Positions 26,901 to 34,481 of a DNA stretch of 64,000 nt are shown here, one piece after another. The position numbers were made by a program, and so were the translations under genes. Below the pieces are notes generated by a model that did not search any database, was not told the origin of the DNA, and was given only the letters and a program-made list of their open reading frames with translations. This DNA is from Natronobacterium texcoconense (GTDB taxonomy: Archaea > Halobacteriota > Halobacteria > Halobacteriales > Natrialbaceae): assembly GCF_900104065.1 (NCBI RefSeq), contig NZ_FNLC01000001.1, forward strand, positions 620,001 through 684,000, written 5' to 3'. How positions within the stretch are numbered: position 1 is the first letter of the stretch; each line of letters starts with the position of its first letter.

Positions 26901-28545
26901 CGAGATGATCGCCCACGTGCGCAAGTCGACGCCGGGCGTCGGGCTGATCTCGCCGCCGCCGCTGCACGACATCTACTCGATCGAGGACCTCAAACAGCTG
27001 ATCTTCGATCTCAAAGCGGCGAACGAGGACGCGGATATCAACGTCAAACTCGTCTCGGAGGCCGGCATCGGCACGGTCGCGGCCGGCGTCGCGAAGGCGA
27101 ACGCCGACGTCGTCCACATCTCCGGCCATTCCGGGGGGACGGGCGCGTCGCCACGCACGTCGATCAAGAGCGCGGGTCTCCCCTGGGAACTCGGCCTCGC
27201 AGAGGCCAACCAGATGCTCCGTGCGACCGGCCTGCGCGACCGCATCCGCGTCTCCGCCGACGGCGGGATGAAGACCGGTCGCGACGTCGCCGTCGCCGCC
27301 CTGCTCGGCGCCGAGGAGTACGTCTTCGGCACCGCCTCCCTCGTCACGTCTGGCTGTGTGATGGCCCGGCAGTGTCACAACAACACCTGTCCCGTCGGCG
27401 TCGCCACCCAGCGTGGCGACCTGCGCGCACGGTTCCCCGGCGAACCCGAACACGTGATCAACTACATGACCTTTATCGCCCAGGAACTGCGCGAGATCAT
27501 GGCCGAGCTAGGGTTCCGGACGGTCGACGAGATGATCGGCCAGGTCGACGCCCTCGAGCAACGCGACGACGTCGCCCACCCGAAGGCCCGGAACGTCGAC
27601 CTCTCGGCCGTCCTCGCCGACCCCGAGGGTGACGTCCGACACAAGATCCGCGAGCAGGATCACGAACTTGAGGACCATCTCGACCGAGACCTGCTCGAGA
27701 CCGCCGGCGACGCTATCGAACGCGAGGAACCGGTCGACGTAGAGACCTCGGTCTCGAACGTCGACCGCGCGGTCGGCGCGATGCTCTCGAACCGAATCAC
27801 CAGCCGGTACGGTGAGCCCGGCCTCCCCGAGGATACCGTCACCGTCGACCTCGAGGGCACTGCCGGACAGAGCTTCGGTGCCTTCCTCGCGAGCGGGCTC
27901 TCGATGCACCTCGACGGCAGCGCAAACGACTACGTCGGCAAGGGTCTCTCCGGTGGCAAAGTCACGGTGCGGACGCCGGAGACTGCGAGCTACGATCCGA
28001 CCGAGAACGTCGCCATCGGCAACGTCGCACTCTACGGCGCGACCGACGGCCAGATGTACGTCAACGGCGTCGCCGGCGAGCGGTTCGCGGTCCGCAACTC
28101 CGGCGCGAAAGCCGTCGTGGAAGGCGTCGGCGACCACGGCTGCGAGTACATGACCGGCGGCGTCGTCGCCGTGCTCGGCGAGACGGGCAAAAACTTCGCC
28201 GCAGGAATGAGCGGCGGCGTCGCCTACGTCTACGACCCCGACGAGACGTTCGCCGACCGCGCGAACACCGGGATGGTCTCCCTGCACGACGAACTCGAGG
28301 AGAAAGACGAACGGATGCTGCGACGGCTCGTCGAGAACCACGTCGCCTACACGAGCTCCGAGCGCGGCGAACGGCTGCTCGAGAACTGGGAGCGCGCACT
28401 CGAGTGCTTCGTGAAGGTGATGCCCGAGGCCTACCAGGAGGCGATCACCGAGCAGGGAAGCGACGACGTTCGCAACGAACTCCCCGAGACGCCCGACGCG
28501 GGCGTGACTGCCGAGACGACCCGCTACGCCGCGAGCGACGACTGA
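23983..28545 (+). CDS. gltB: Glutamate synthase large subunit
   Basis: A 1,520-residue glutamate synthase, which makes glutamate from glutamine and 2-oxoglutarate. The class II glutaminase domain begins with NCGVGVV, so C26 is the probable catalytic nucleophile after removal of a 25-residue propeptide. The FMN/synthase domain has the ISGHSGGTGASP loop, and the 3Fe-4S ligands are C1125, C1131 and C1136 in CVMARQCHNNTCPVG. The C-terminal beta-helix has the usual GG repeats. No gltD is adjacent, so electrons probably come from ferredoxin or an unlinked partner. The ATG at 23983 is preferred over a GTG two codons earlier because of promoter spacing. Confidence 0.96.
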   Translation: MSQPHGAASTDRAQGLADPGDARSNCGVGVVMDLGGDRGHDVVADGLELLVNLEHRGTTGAEKDTGDGAGIMLQTPHEFFADVLETDLPDVYAVGSIFFPQDDDAREDLVSLFEATLTEYDLDVLEWRDVPTNNDDLGKTAVDSEPDVRQVVVAPEDDVSGTDFDRRLYVARRALENEVEDADVDGTERFYVCSLDSKTIVYKGLLKGEQVPTYYPDLTDERIASNFVMVHERFSTNTLGAWHLAHPHRNIIHNGEFNTIQGNVNWMRARETDIESDVLEDLEAIKPIIDDPDQSDTASVDNALELLMQDGRDLEHALRMLVPEAWRGDDRMDEDRKDWYDFHASLVEPWDGPALVAATDGERVGAVLDRNGLRPCRYDVTTDDRLIVASEAGALETDPADIEERGRLQPGQLFLADPEEGRVIPDEEVFDELTDDRYGEWVEQEQVHLTDICTTGDNAPRNEVDGLRENQAAFGYTHDELENMLEPMLEKGKDPVGSMGDDTPLSVLTEFNRPLFSYFRQLFAQVTNPPLDYIREELVTSMESRLGFQRNLLDESPEHARQLVLDSPILTDAELESIRDCSANGITAATVDITYEPGSDDLGTDLESAIERVREDAVSAIEDGHDVLILSDREVSEDRVAIPSLLATGGVHHALVRNGLRNHVGLVVESAEPRTVHQFATLVGYGAGAVNPYLAYETIGDLTAGADGADTATAIDAYVGAVEDGLLKIMAKMGISTVESYQGAQIFEAVGLDSSIVDEYFTGTENRTEGIGLAEIEEDLLERHETAFGDDDGEDEIDLERHGEFEHRSDGVHHQWNPDTVGTLQQAARANDYERYQEFAEKINDQNRNLQTLRGLLEFDSDRDPVPIDEVEPVTDVVERFSTAAMSLGSLSPEAHENNSIAMNRIGGKSNSGEGGEPPERFGTEKECNVKQVASGRFGVTSTYLSSADELQIKMAQGSKPGEGGHLPGEKVNEMIAHVRKSTPGVGLISPPPLHDIYSIEDLKQLIFDLKAANEDADINVKLVSEAGIGTVAAGVAKANADVVHISGHSGGTGASPRTSIKSAGLPWELGLAEANQMLRATGLRDRIRVSADGGMKTGRDVAVAALLGAEEYVFGTASLVTSGCVMARQCHNNTCPVGVATQRGDLRARFPGEPEHVINYMTFIAQELREIMAELGFRTVDEMIGQVDALEQRDDVAHPKARNVDLSAVLADPEGDVRHKIREQDHELEDHLDRDLLETAGDAIEREEPVDVETSVSNVDRAVGAMLSNRITSRYGEPGLPEDTVTVDLEGTAGQSFGAFLASGLSMHLDGSANDYVGKGLSGGKVTVRTPETASYDPTENVAIGNVALYGATDGQMYVNGVAGERFAVRNSGAKAVVEGVGDHGCEYMTGGVVAVLGETGKNFAAGMSGGVAYVYDPDETFADRANTGMVSLHDELEEKDERMLRRLVENHVAYTSSERGERLLENWERALECFVKVMPEAYQEAITEQGSDDVRNELPETPDAGVTAETTRYAASDD

Positions 28546-28590
28546 CCGCTTCATTTCGGCCGTTCGTGGCTTTTCCGCGGTCGGTGGCGT

Positions 28591-29211
28591 CTATCGACCG
28601 ATCGTGTGGAACTCGTCGTTCGGTCGCATGTCCGCGAACATCGCCATCCGGTTGCTCAGGTTGAAGAAGGCCGTCACCGCGGCGATGTCCCAGATCGCTT
28701 CCTCGCTGAAGCCGGCCTCGCGCAGTTTCTCGAGGTCTTCCTCCTCGATTTCCGTCGGTCGTTCAGTGAGTTTCACCGCGACGTCCAGCATCGTCCGGTG
28801 GGCGTCGTTGACGTCCGCGGTCCGGTAGTTCGCGACAAGCTGGTCCGCCAGTTTTGGCGCGTCTGCGTAGATCCGAGCGAGCGCACCGTGAGCGACGTTA
28901 CAGTAGTAACAGTGGTTGACACCCGAAACCGCGACGACGATCATCTCGACCTCCTCGCGCTCGAGCGCGGTGTCCTCGACCAGAGCGTCGTGGTACTGGA
29001 AGAACGCCCGGAAGTGCGACGGTTTGTACGCGAACGCCGAGAACACGTTCGGCGTGAATCCTGCGTCCTCGGTCTCGTCCGCGATCCGCTCCTGGAGGTC
29101 CTCGGGGAGTGTTTCGAAGTCGGGGGCGGGAAAGCGAGTCATCGCGTCGTCCTCGAGTGCTGGCTGCACGACCGGTTCATCCGCGCCGGAATCGTCGTCG
29201 GCGTTTCCCAT
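28591..29211 (-). CDS. AhpD-like peroxidase-related protein
   Basis: A 206-residue alpha-helical protein of the carboxymuconolactone decarboxylase/AhpD superfamily. The redox motif C-x-x-C appears as NHCYYCNVAH, with the neighbouring histidine typical of the family, and the surrounding helices (EEVEMIVVAVSG, HRTMLDVAVKLTE) match peroxidase-related enzymes of the Uxx group. It probably reduces peroxides or organic disulfides with thiol cofactors. An alternative shorter start at MTRFPAPDF (29142) cannot be ruled out. Convergent with gltB; 52 bp downstream of the GIY-YIG gene, so co-transcription with it is possible. Confidence 0.88.
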   Translation of the reverse strand: MGNADDDSGADEPVVQPALEDDAMTRFPAPDFETLPEDLQERIADETEDAGFTPNVFSAFAYKPSHFRAFFQYHDALVEDTALEREEVEMIVVAVSGVNHCYYCNVAHGALARIYADAPKLADQLVANYRTADVNDAHRTMLDVAVKLTERPTEIEEEDLEKLREAGFSEEAIWDIAAVTAFFNLSNRMAMFADMRPNDEFHTIGR

Positions 29212-29263
29212 ACACCTCGTTTTTCGTTCCCGGTAATAATTGGCAGCGAAACGTACTCGAGAT

Positions 29264-29689
29264 TTAGAGGAGATCGGACTCGAGAACGCCGCCCGCTTCC
29301 CGGGCCCCCTCGAGCAGTGCATCGGCGTCACCGTCCGGCGTCTCGAGCAGATGGGCCGAACAGTCACAGTCCGATGCTCCGAACGTGTCGACCGGCTCAC
29401 CGGGGAGTCGGCCAGCCAGTTCGCACTCGCGGTCCTCGTCGGGGAACCGGACAACGGTCTCGAGGGTCGTCGCCGGATGGCCGAGCAGGTAATCGACGTG
29501 CCAGTGTCTGGCGTCGCGGTCGCCGCGTGCGAGTTCCCGGTGGCGATCGACGCGGGCGAACCCACCCGGACCGAACGCACTGCCGACGTAGGCGTAGGTT
29601 CCGGCGGCGAACTCGCGTTCACCGAGTGCGCCGACCTCGATAGTCGAACTGCGACTCACGTCGACGACGAGAACGTAGGTACCGCCCAT
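29264..29689 (-). CDS. GIY-YIG / DUF123-type nuclease-fold protein
   Basis: A 141-residue protein of the DUF123 (GIY-YIG-like) family. The start GTYVLVVDV and the segment GTYAYVGSAFG match the two strands that give the superfamily its name. RHWHVDYLL and the late SDCDCSAHLL are hallmarks of this archaeal group, which is often fused to endonuclease III-type proteins. It may cut or bind branched or damaged DNA, but activity is not established. It lies upstream of the AhpD-like gene on the same strand and may share its transcript. Confidence 0.88.
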   Translation of the reverse strand: MGGTYVLVVDVSRSSTIEVGALGEREFAAGTYAYVGSAFGPGGFARVDRHRELARGDRDARHWHVDYLLGHPATTLETVVRFPDEDRECELAGRLPGEPVDTFGASDCDCSAHLLETPDGDADALLEGAREAGGVLESDLL

Positions 29690-29780
29690 ATCGGAAGCGG
29701 GCGTGGGCGCGTCAAAACGGCGACGGTTGCGATCGGAGACGGTCCGCCAGCCGCGGCCGATGAAATACCGACCTGGACCG

Positions 29781-31322
29781 TCAGGAGTCGTCGTGCTCTC
29801 TATCGTCCTCGGTACCCGGCGGCCGGTCGTGGACGTGTCGCCGATTACTCATGTCGTCGTCGGAGCCACTACCCCGTCGTTGGTCGCGGTCACCGCTCGA
29901 CTCGTGGCCGGAGTCGCCGGTCCAGTGGCCCTGTTCTGCCCGCTGGCCTCGCTGACGGTACTCGAGGCCGCCGCCGGACTGGGTGTCTTCGCCGTGGCCG
30001 CCCTCCGATCGATCGGATTCGAACTGGTCGGTATCCATTCGACCGGGGCGGTCCCGGCGACTCTCGGTTCGGCCACCCTGTCCGCCATGGTTGCCACTGC
30101 GACCGTGTCGTCCGCCCTGTTCGCTCTGGGCCTGCTGTCGGTGGGTTCGCCGGTCGCGGTAGTGATCGTCTCGGCCGCGAGCGTACTCTTTCCCTCCCCG
30201 GTCGTCGTCCCTGTCGTCGGCTCGACGCGCTCGACTCTTATTGTCTCGCTGGGTGGACTCCTCCCGCCGGCCCTGGCCGCGTCGTTCGTCCGGGAAGCCC
30301 TGACTTCGCTGGTGGCGACCACCCTGGGACTGGCCCTGTCGCGGACGGTTCTCGTGGCGGTCCTGCTGTTCGACCTCGCCGCGCGGCCGTCGCTGTTGCA
30401 TGCCGTGACGCTCGTCTCCTTGCTGTCGGTACTCGCCCTGAGATCTCTCAGTGTCCGTCTGTCTGCCCCGCTGTCCTCGCCGGCGAGGTCCGCCCTGCTG
30501 TCGGCCGCCGGACCGCTCGTCTTCCATGCGCCGGCCCTGCCGTTGGTCATCCTGGTCCCGTCGCTGGCCGCCTCGAGACTGTCGCCGACCGCGACCTGGA
30601 TCCTCGCGGCGACTGCCTCCGCTCTGCAGTGACTGTTGCTCCCGGCCGCCGGTGTCGAACTCTCGCCCTCGACCCTGTTCTTGCCCGCCACGCTGCCTGT
30701 GCTGGGGCTGACCCGGAGCCTGACTGTGTCGCTGCTCTCCCCGCCTCTCGCCGCCGTATTGCTCTCTCCCTTGCTCGCTCTGCTGGCGGCGCTCCTGTCC
30801 ACCCTGTTGACGTCGGCTCTGTCCGCCCTGTTGACGTCGACCCTGGCCACTCTGCTGGCGGCGCTCCTGTCCACCCTGCTGCTGGGTCTGTCTGCCCTGC
30901 TGGTGACTCTCTCGCCCTCGCTGACCGCGTTCGCTACGCATCTGCTGTCCTCGTCGATCGTCGCGCCCGATCTCACTTCGGTCGTCGTGTCGTGCCTCGC
31001 CGCCGTACTCGAGGTTCGCGTCTCGAGCGTCGGTTTCGAATCCGGAGCGATCCTGCTGGGAACGGCTGCCTCCCGATCGACCGCGGCCACCTTCCTGATA
31101 GTCTCTGGGGGGTTGCCCCCCTCGATCTCCGGATCGATGTCGTCGCTCGTCGTGGCCACCCTGTGGCCGTTCGTGGCCACCTCTATCGTAGCCGTCGCCC
31201 GGCTGATTCCAGCCACCTTCCTGCTGCTGACTGCTCTCGCGACGCCGGTCGTCGTGTGCTTCGTAGTCAGTTGCTCGCTCTCGCCCTCGGTCGTCCCGTC
31301 GGTCGTCGTTGTGGTCTCTCAT
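29781..31322 (-). CDS. Arg/Gln/Gly/Asp-rich low-complexity protein
   Basis: A 513-residue reading frame made almost entirely of Arg, Gln, Gly, Asp, Glu, Ser and His, with recurrent blocks such as RRQQGGQERRQQ, RGG and RGQ. No hydrophobic core is apparent, so it should be disordered. The charge balance looks basic to neutral, which is striking in a proteome that is otherwise acidic. RGG-type composition is known from RNA-binding and phase-separating proteins; that role is inference. Because the DNA repeats keep all frames open, the frame choice is supported by length, by hydrophilicity and by the ATG reading MRDHNDDRRD. Overlapping frames on the other strand look hydrophobic and are judged to be mirrors. 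Not recognised as a named family. Confidence 0.65.
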   Translation of the reverse strand: MRDHNDDRRDDRGRERATDYEAHDDRRRESSQQQEGGWNQPGDGYDRGGHERPQGGHDERRHRSGDRGGQPPRDYQEGGRGRSGGSRSQQDRSGFETDARDANLEYGGEARHDDRSEIGRDDRRGQQMRSERGQRGRESHQQGRQTQQQGGQERRQQSGQGRRQQGGQSRRQQGGQERRQQSEQGREQYGGERRGEQRHSQAPGQPQHRQRGGQEQGRGREFDTGGREQQSLQSGGSRREDPGRGRRQSRGGQRRDQDDQRQGRRMEDERSGGRQQGGPRRRGQRGRQTDTERSQGEYRQQGDERHGMQQRRPRGEVEQQDRHENRPRQGQSQGGRHQRSQGFPDERRGQGRREESTQRDNKSRARRADDRDDDRGGKEYARGRDDHYRDRRTHRQQAQSEQGGRHGRSGNHGGQGGRTESRRDRPGRMDTDQFESDRSEGGHGEDTQSGGGLEYRQRGQRAEQGHWTGDSGHESSGDRDQRRGSGSDDDMSNRRHVHDRPPGTEDDREHDDS

Positions 31323-31453
31323 AGTAGGATAGTGTTCGACGCGCTTACGTCGACCGTCGGTTGTCGTCGGCGACACGACCTAGACCGAACGAGGGGTTAA
31401 ATCCAGAGCGTGCGTTCGCTTGCAGCCCCGCCGAACCGAAAACAGTACGTTCG

Positions 31454-32452
31454 TTACTCTGCCGTTTCAGGCCACGTCGCAGTCGGAAATAGGCTCTCGA
31501 GGTCGACGTCCGCTGGCTTCGTTCGAAGACAGTACTCGTCGTCCTCGCATCCGACGACACCCTCGTGGTACAGGTGATCCAGATGGGCGTACGCTTCACC
31601 GGGGCCGTGGATGACGTGGATTCCCTCGAGGTCACCGAACAGGCGGGCGCTGACGGTCCAGGGATCGGCCGGTCCGTGCTCCTCGAGGACGTCGAGGATC
31701 TTCGCCGTGCGCTCGCGGTGGTGCTCGAGGATCGTCAGGGCACGGTCGGTCGGTTCCTCGATCGGGGCGCGGTGGCCCGGCCAGACCCGGTCGTAGTCAC
31801 GGTCGGCGATGGTCCGTAGCGTCTTGAGGTACTTTTCGAGTGGGCGATCGACCCGGACGTCCGCACCCCCGACGTTCGGCGTGTAGACAGGGAGGACGGC
31901 GTCGCCAACGAACGCCTCGTCGCCGTCGTCGATCTCGAAACAGCACAGGCCCGCAGCGTGACCGGGTGCGTGTACCGCCTCGAGGGTTCGGCCGCCGACC
32001 TCGAGGGCGTCGCCGTCCGCGATCGGCGTGGCGTCGACGGGTTCGCCTTCGATCTCCTCGAAGAGGTCGAGGAAGGAGAACAGCTCCTCCCTGGCGTCCT
32101 CGGGGACGCCCCACTGCTCGAGGAACTCACGGTGTCGGCGTTCGCGTGCCTCGAACGCGTCGGGATCCTGCTCGACCAGCGGGACGTCGGCCTCGTGGAC
32201 GTAGACGGTGGCGCCGCTCTCTGCCTGGATCTCGCCCGCGAGGCCGGCGTGGTCGACGTGGTAGTGGGTGAGAACGATATCGTCGACGTCCGCGAACTCG
32301 TAGCCGCGGTCGGCGAGTCCTTCCTCGAGGTCCGATCGCACGTCCGCCATCGCGACTCCGGTGTCCACCAGCGCGAGCGCGTCGTCGTCCTCGAGCACGT
32401 AGGCGTTGTTGCGCCCCTCGAACTCGTCGTTGCCCAACGTGATACGGTCCAT
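31454..32452 (-). CDS. MBL-fold metallo-hydrolase with C-terminal winged-helix domain
   Basis: A 332-residue metallo-beta-lactamase-fold protein. The metal-binding motif THYHVDHAG lies near residue 62; further ligands are in HAPGHAAG (near 163), FVGDAVL and WPGHRAP. After residue 245 a helical winged-helix-like region (ILDVLEEHGPADPWTVSARLF, then AHLDHLYHEG) resembles the C-terminal domain of LACTB2-type hydrolases. Members cleave thioesters, nucleotides or RNA, so the substrate remains open. Starts at ATG, divergent in function from its neighbours but on the same strand as the low-complexity gene downstream. Confidence 0.92.
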   Translation of the reverse strand: MDRITLGNDEFEGRNNAYVLEDDDALALVDTGVAMADVRSDLEEGLADRGYEFADVDDIVLTHYHVDHAGLAGEIQAESGATVYVHEADVPLVEQDPDAFEARERRHREFLEQWGVPEDAREELFSFLDLFEEIEGEPVDATPIADGDALEVGGRTLEAVHAPGHAAGLCCFEIDDGDEAFVGDAVLPVYTPNVGGADVRVDRPLEKYLKTLRTIADRDYDRVWPGHRAPIEEPTDRALTILEHHRERTAKILDVLEEHGPADPWTVSARLFGDLEGIHVIHGPGEAYAHLDHLYHEGVVGCEDDEYCLRTKPADVDLESLFPTATWPETAE

Positions 32453-32576
32453 GTGACAGCCAGTGGCCTGACGATATTAACTCACGGGATCTCGGACCGA
32501 TACGACGGTAGCCGTGAGTCCGCGTCGGCGACCGACGGTAACCCCGGCCGTATCGCTGGTCACGGACGAAGTCGCG

Positions 32577-34322
32577 TCAGTCGTCCAGTTGCACCACGCT
32601 TCCGTCGGCCACCTCGCTCCGCGACTCCGCGCCGACCTCGAGGGTGCCGTCCTCGCCGACGACGATCATATTCGCCGTCCCGTACGACCCGCCGACGTCG
32701 ACGTCGTGGCCTCGCTGCTCGAGTTCGTCGACGACCTCGTCCGGGAATTCGCGTTCCATCTCGAGAGTGTTGCCGACGTCGTAGGGGTACTGCGTCGACG
32801 GGAACGCGGTCGTCTCGAAGCGAGGGCTGTCGATCGCTTCCTGGGCACCGAGACCGAACTCGGCGACGGTGACGAACTGCTGGGTCTGTCCCTGCGGTTG
32901 CGTGTCGACGCCGGTGTTGCCGCCCAGCACGTAGGGATCGCCGTCGCGGGTCGCCAGATAGGGATTCGAGGTGTGCCGGACCTTGTAGCCAGGCGTCAGT
33001 CGGTTGGGATCGTCCTCCTCGAGCGCGAGCATCCGCATCCGGTTGTTGAGGTGGATCCCGGTGTCGCCGATCACCTGGAACTGCGCGCCGAGGCTGGTGG
33101 TCACTGCGGCCCCGTTCCCGTCGGCATCGACGACGTGGAAGGTCGTTGTGTGGTCGGCGTCGGTCTCTTCAAGGCCGGAGTCGATCGGCCACTCCATCGC
33201 TTCGTCCATCTCGATCCGGTCGCGTTGCTCCGCCGCGTACTCCTCGTCCAGCAGGTCAGCGACTGGGACGTCGACCCGGTCCGGATCGCCGACGTGGTGA
33301 TATCGATCCGCGAACGCGAGTTTGATCGCCTCCGCCTGGACGTGGACGGCGTCGGCGCTGTCGGGGTCGATCCCCTCGAGGTCGTACTCTTTGAGGACGT
33401 TCAGCGCGAGCAACTGCGTGATCCCCTGGCTGTTCGGCGGGTTCTGGTACACCTCGAGACCCTCGTCGTACTCGATCGAGACCGGATCGACGATCTCGGC
33501 CTCGAACTCCTCGAAGTCCGGGAGCGTGAGGTAGCCGTCCTGTTCGTCGGAGAACTCGACGATGTCCTCGGCGATCGAACCACGGTAGAAGTAGTCCCTG
33601 GCGGCCTGAATCGCCTCGCTTCGTCCCTCGTCACGTTCGTCGTCGTAGGCGTCGGCCAGCGCCTCGAACGTGTCGGCCATGTCCTGCTGGGAGACCGTCT
33701 CGCCCTCCTCGACGAGTTCGCCGTCGGGCATGTAGATCTCGGCCGCGTCAGTCCGCTCCTCGATCCGATCGACCCGGCGCTCGAGCCAGTCTACCATTCC
33801 CGGACTGGCGGGATACCCCTCCCGTGCGATCGTTATCGCCGGGGAAAGGACCGCCTCGAGGTCGAGTTCGCCGTACTCCTCGAGCCACAGCATCCAGCCG
33901 TCCCAGGCACCCGGCACGACCGACTGGTGCATTCCGTAGTCGCCGGCGCGGTCCTCGTAGTCTGCTACCGTTGCATCGGAGCCGACGGGACCCACGCCGT
34001 CGACGCTCGTCACCTCCTCCGACTCGGCCTCGTAGTACAGCGCCCAGGTACCGCCACCCAGCGCCGAGGAGAACCAGGGTTCGACCACCGACAGCGTACA
34101 GGCGACCGCGACCGCGGCGTCGGCGGCCGTGCCACCCTGCTCGAGGATCTCGAGGCCCGCGTCGGTCGCGAGGCCGTGTTGCGAGACGACGGCGACGGCG
34201 TCGTCGCTCGGGTCGTCCGCTCGAGTCGCGTTCGCTTCCGGACGAACGTCGCCAGTTACGGCCGCAACTCCGATTCCACCGCTGCCGAGGAGAAACTCCC
34301 GTCGATCGAGCGTCGGGACCAT
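32577..34322 (-). CDS. ggt: Gamma-glutamyltransferase with Tat signal
   Basis: A 581-residue Ntn hydrolase that transfers or hydrolyses the gamma-glutamyl group of glutathione-like peptides. Its N-terminus has a twin-arginine motif DRREFLLGS followed by a hydrophobic run, so it is probably exported folded. The autocatalytic nucleophile is T392 in DHTTTFHVVD, at almost the same position as T391 of the E. coli enzyme; the usual TTH triplet reads TTT here. The substrate loop NPPNSQGI and the C-terminal GGNTGVDTQPQ region (serine/glycine pocket) are also present. Haloarchaea use gamma-glutamylcysteine as a thiol, a plausible substrate. Placed between gatB and the MBL gene, all on the same strand but with gaps of 120-160 bp. 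Confidence 0.93.
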   Translation of the reverse strand: MVPTLDRREFLLGSGGIGVAAVTGDVRPEANATRADDPSDDAVAVVSQHGLATDAGLEILEQGGTAADAAVAVACTLSVVEPWFSSALGGGTWALYYEAESEEVTSVDGVGPVGSDATVADYEDRAGDYGMHQSVVPGAWDGWMLWLEEYGELDLEAVLSPAITIAREGYPASPGMVDWLERRVDRIEERTDAAEIYMPDGELVEEGETVSQQDMADTFEALADAYDDERDEGRSEAIQAARDYFYRGSIAEDIVEFSDEQDGYLTLPDFEEFEAEIVDPVSIEYDEGLEVYQNPPNSQGITQLLALNVLKEYDLEGIDPDSADAVHVQAEAIKLAFADRYHHVGDPDRVDVPVADLLDEEYAAEQRDRIEMDEAMEWPIDSGLEETDADHTTTFHVVDADGNGAAVTTSLGAQFQVIGDTGIHLNNRMRMLALEEDDPNRLTPGYKVRHTSNPYLATRDGDPYVLGGNTGVDTQPQGQTQQFVTVAEFGLGAQEAIDSPRFETTAFPSTQYPYDVGNTLEMEREFPDEVVDELEQRGHDVDVGGSYGTANMIVVGEDGTLEVGAESRSEVADGSVVQLDD

Positions 34323-34481
34323 TGGGGGACGGACGGAAAGCGAGAGGAAAGTGGTTGGGGGTGCGTTTGTAGGTGGTCTCTCCGGTGACGATCGGTCTCG
34401 TCGAACGAGAGCGTTCGTATGGCCGAAACGTAGTGCAGCAGTAATCAGAAAGTGACGCGGAGGCTAGGCGAAATCCCTCTA

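Noticed and set aside
29240-31324. Long plus-strand open frames across 29,240-31,324, including a hydrophobic one at 29703-30632 that looks like a membrane protein
   Set aside because: They are antisense to the Arg/Gln-rich gene. Antisense of CAG, CGN and GAC codons reads as Leu, Val and Ala, which mimics membrane segments; no motif or start context supports them.
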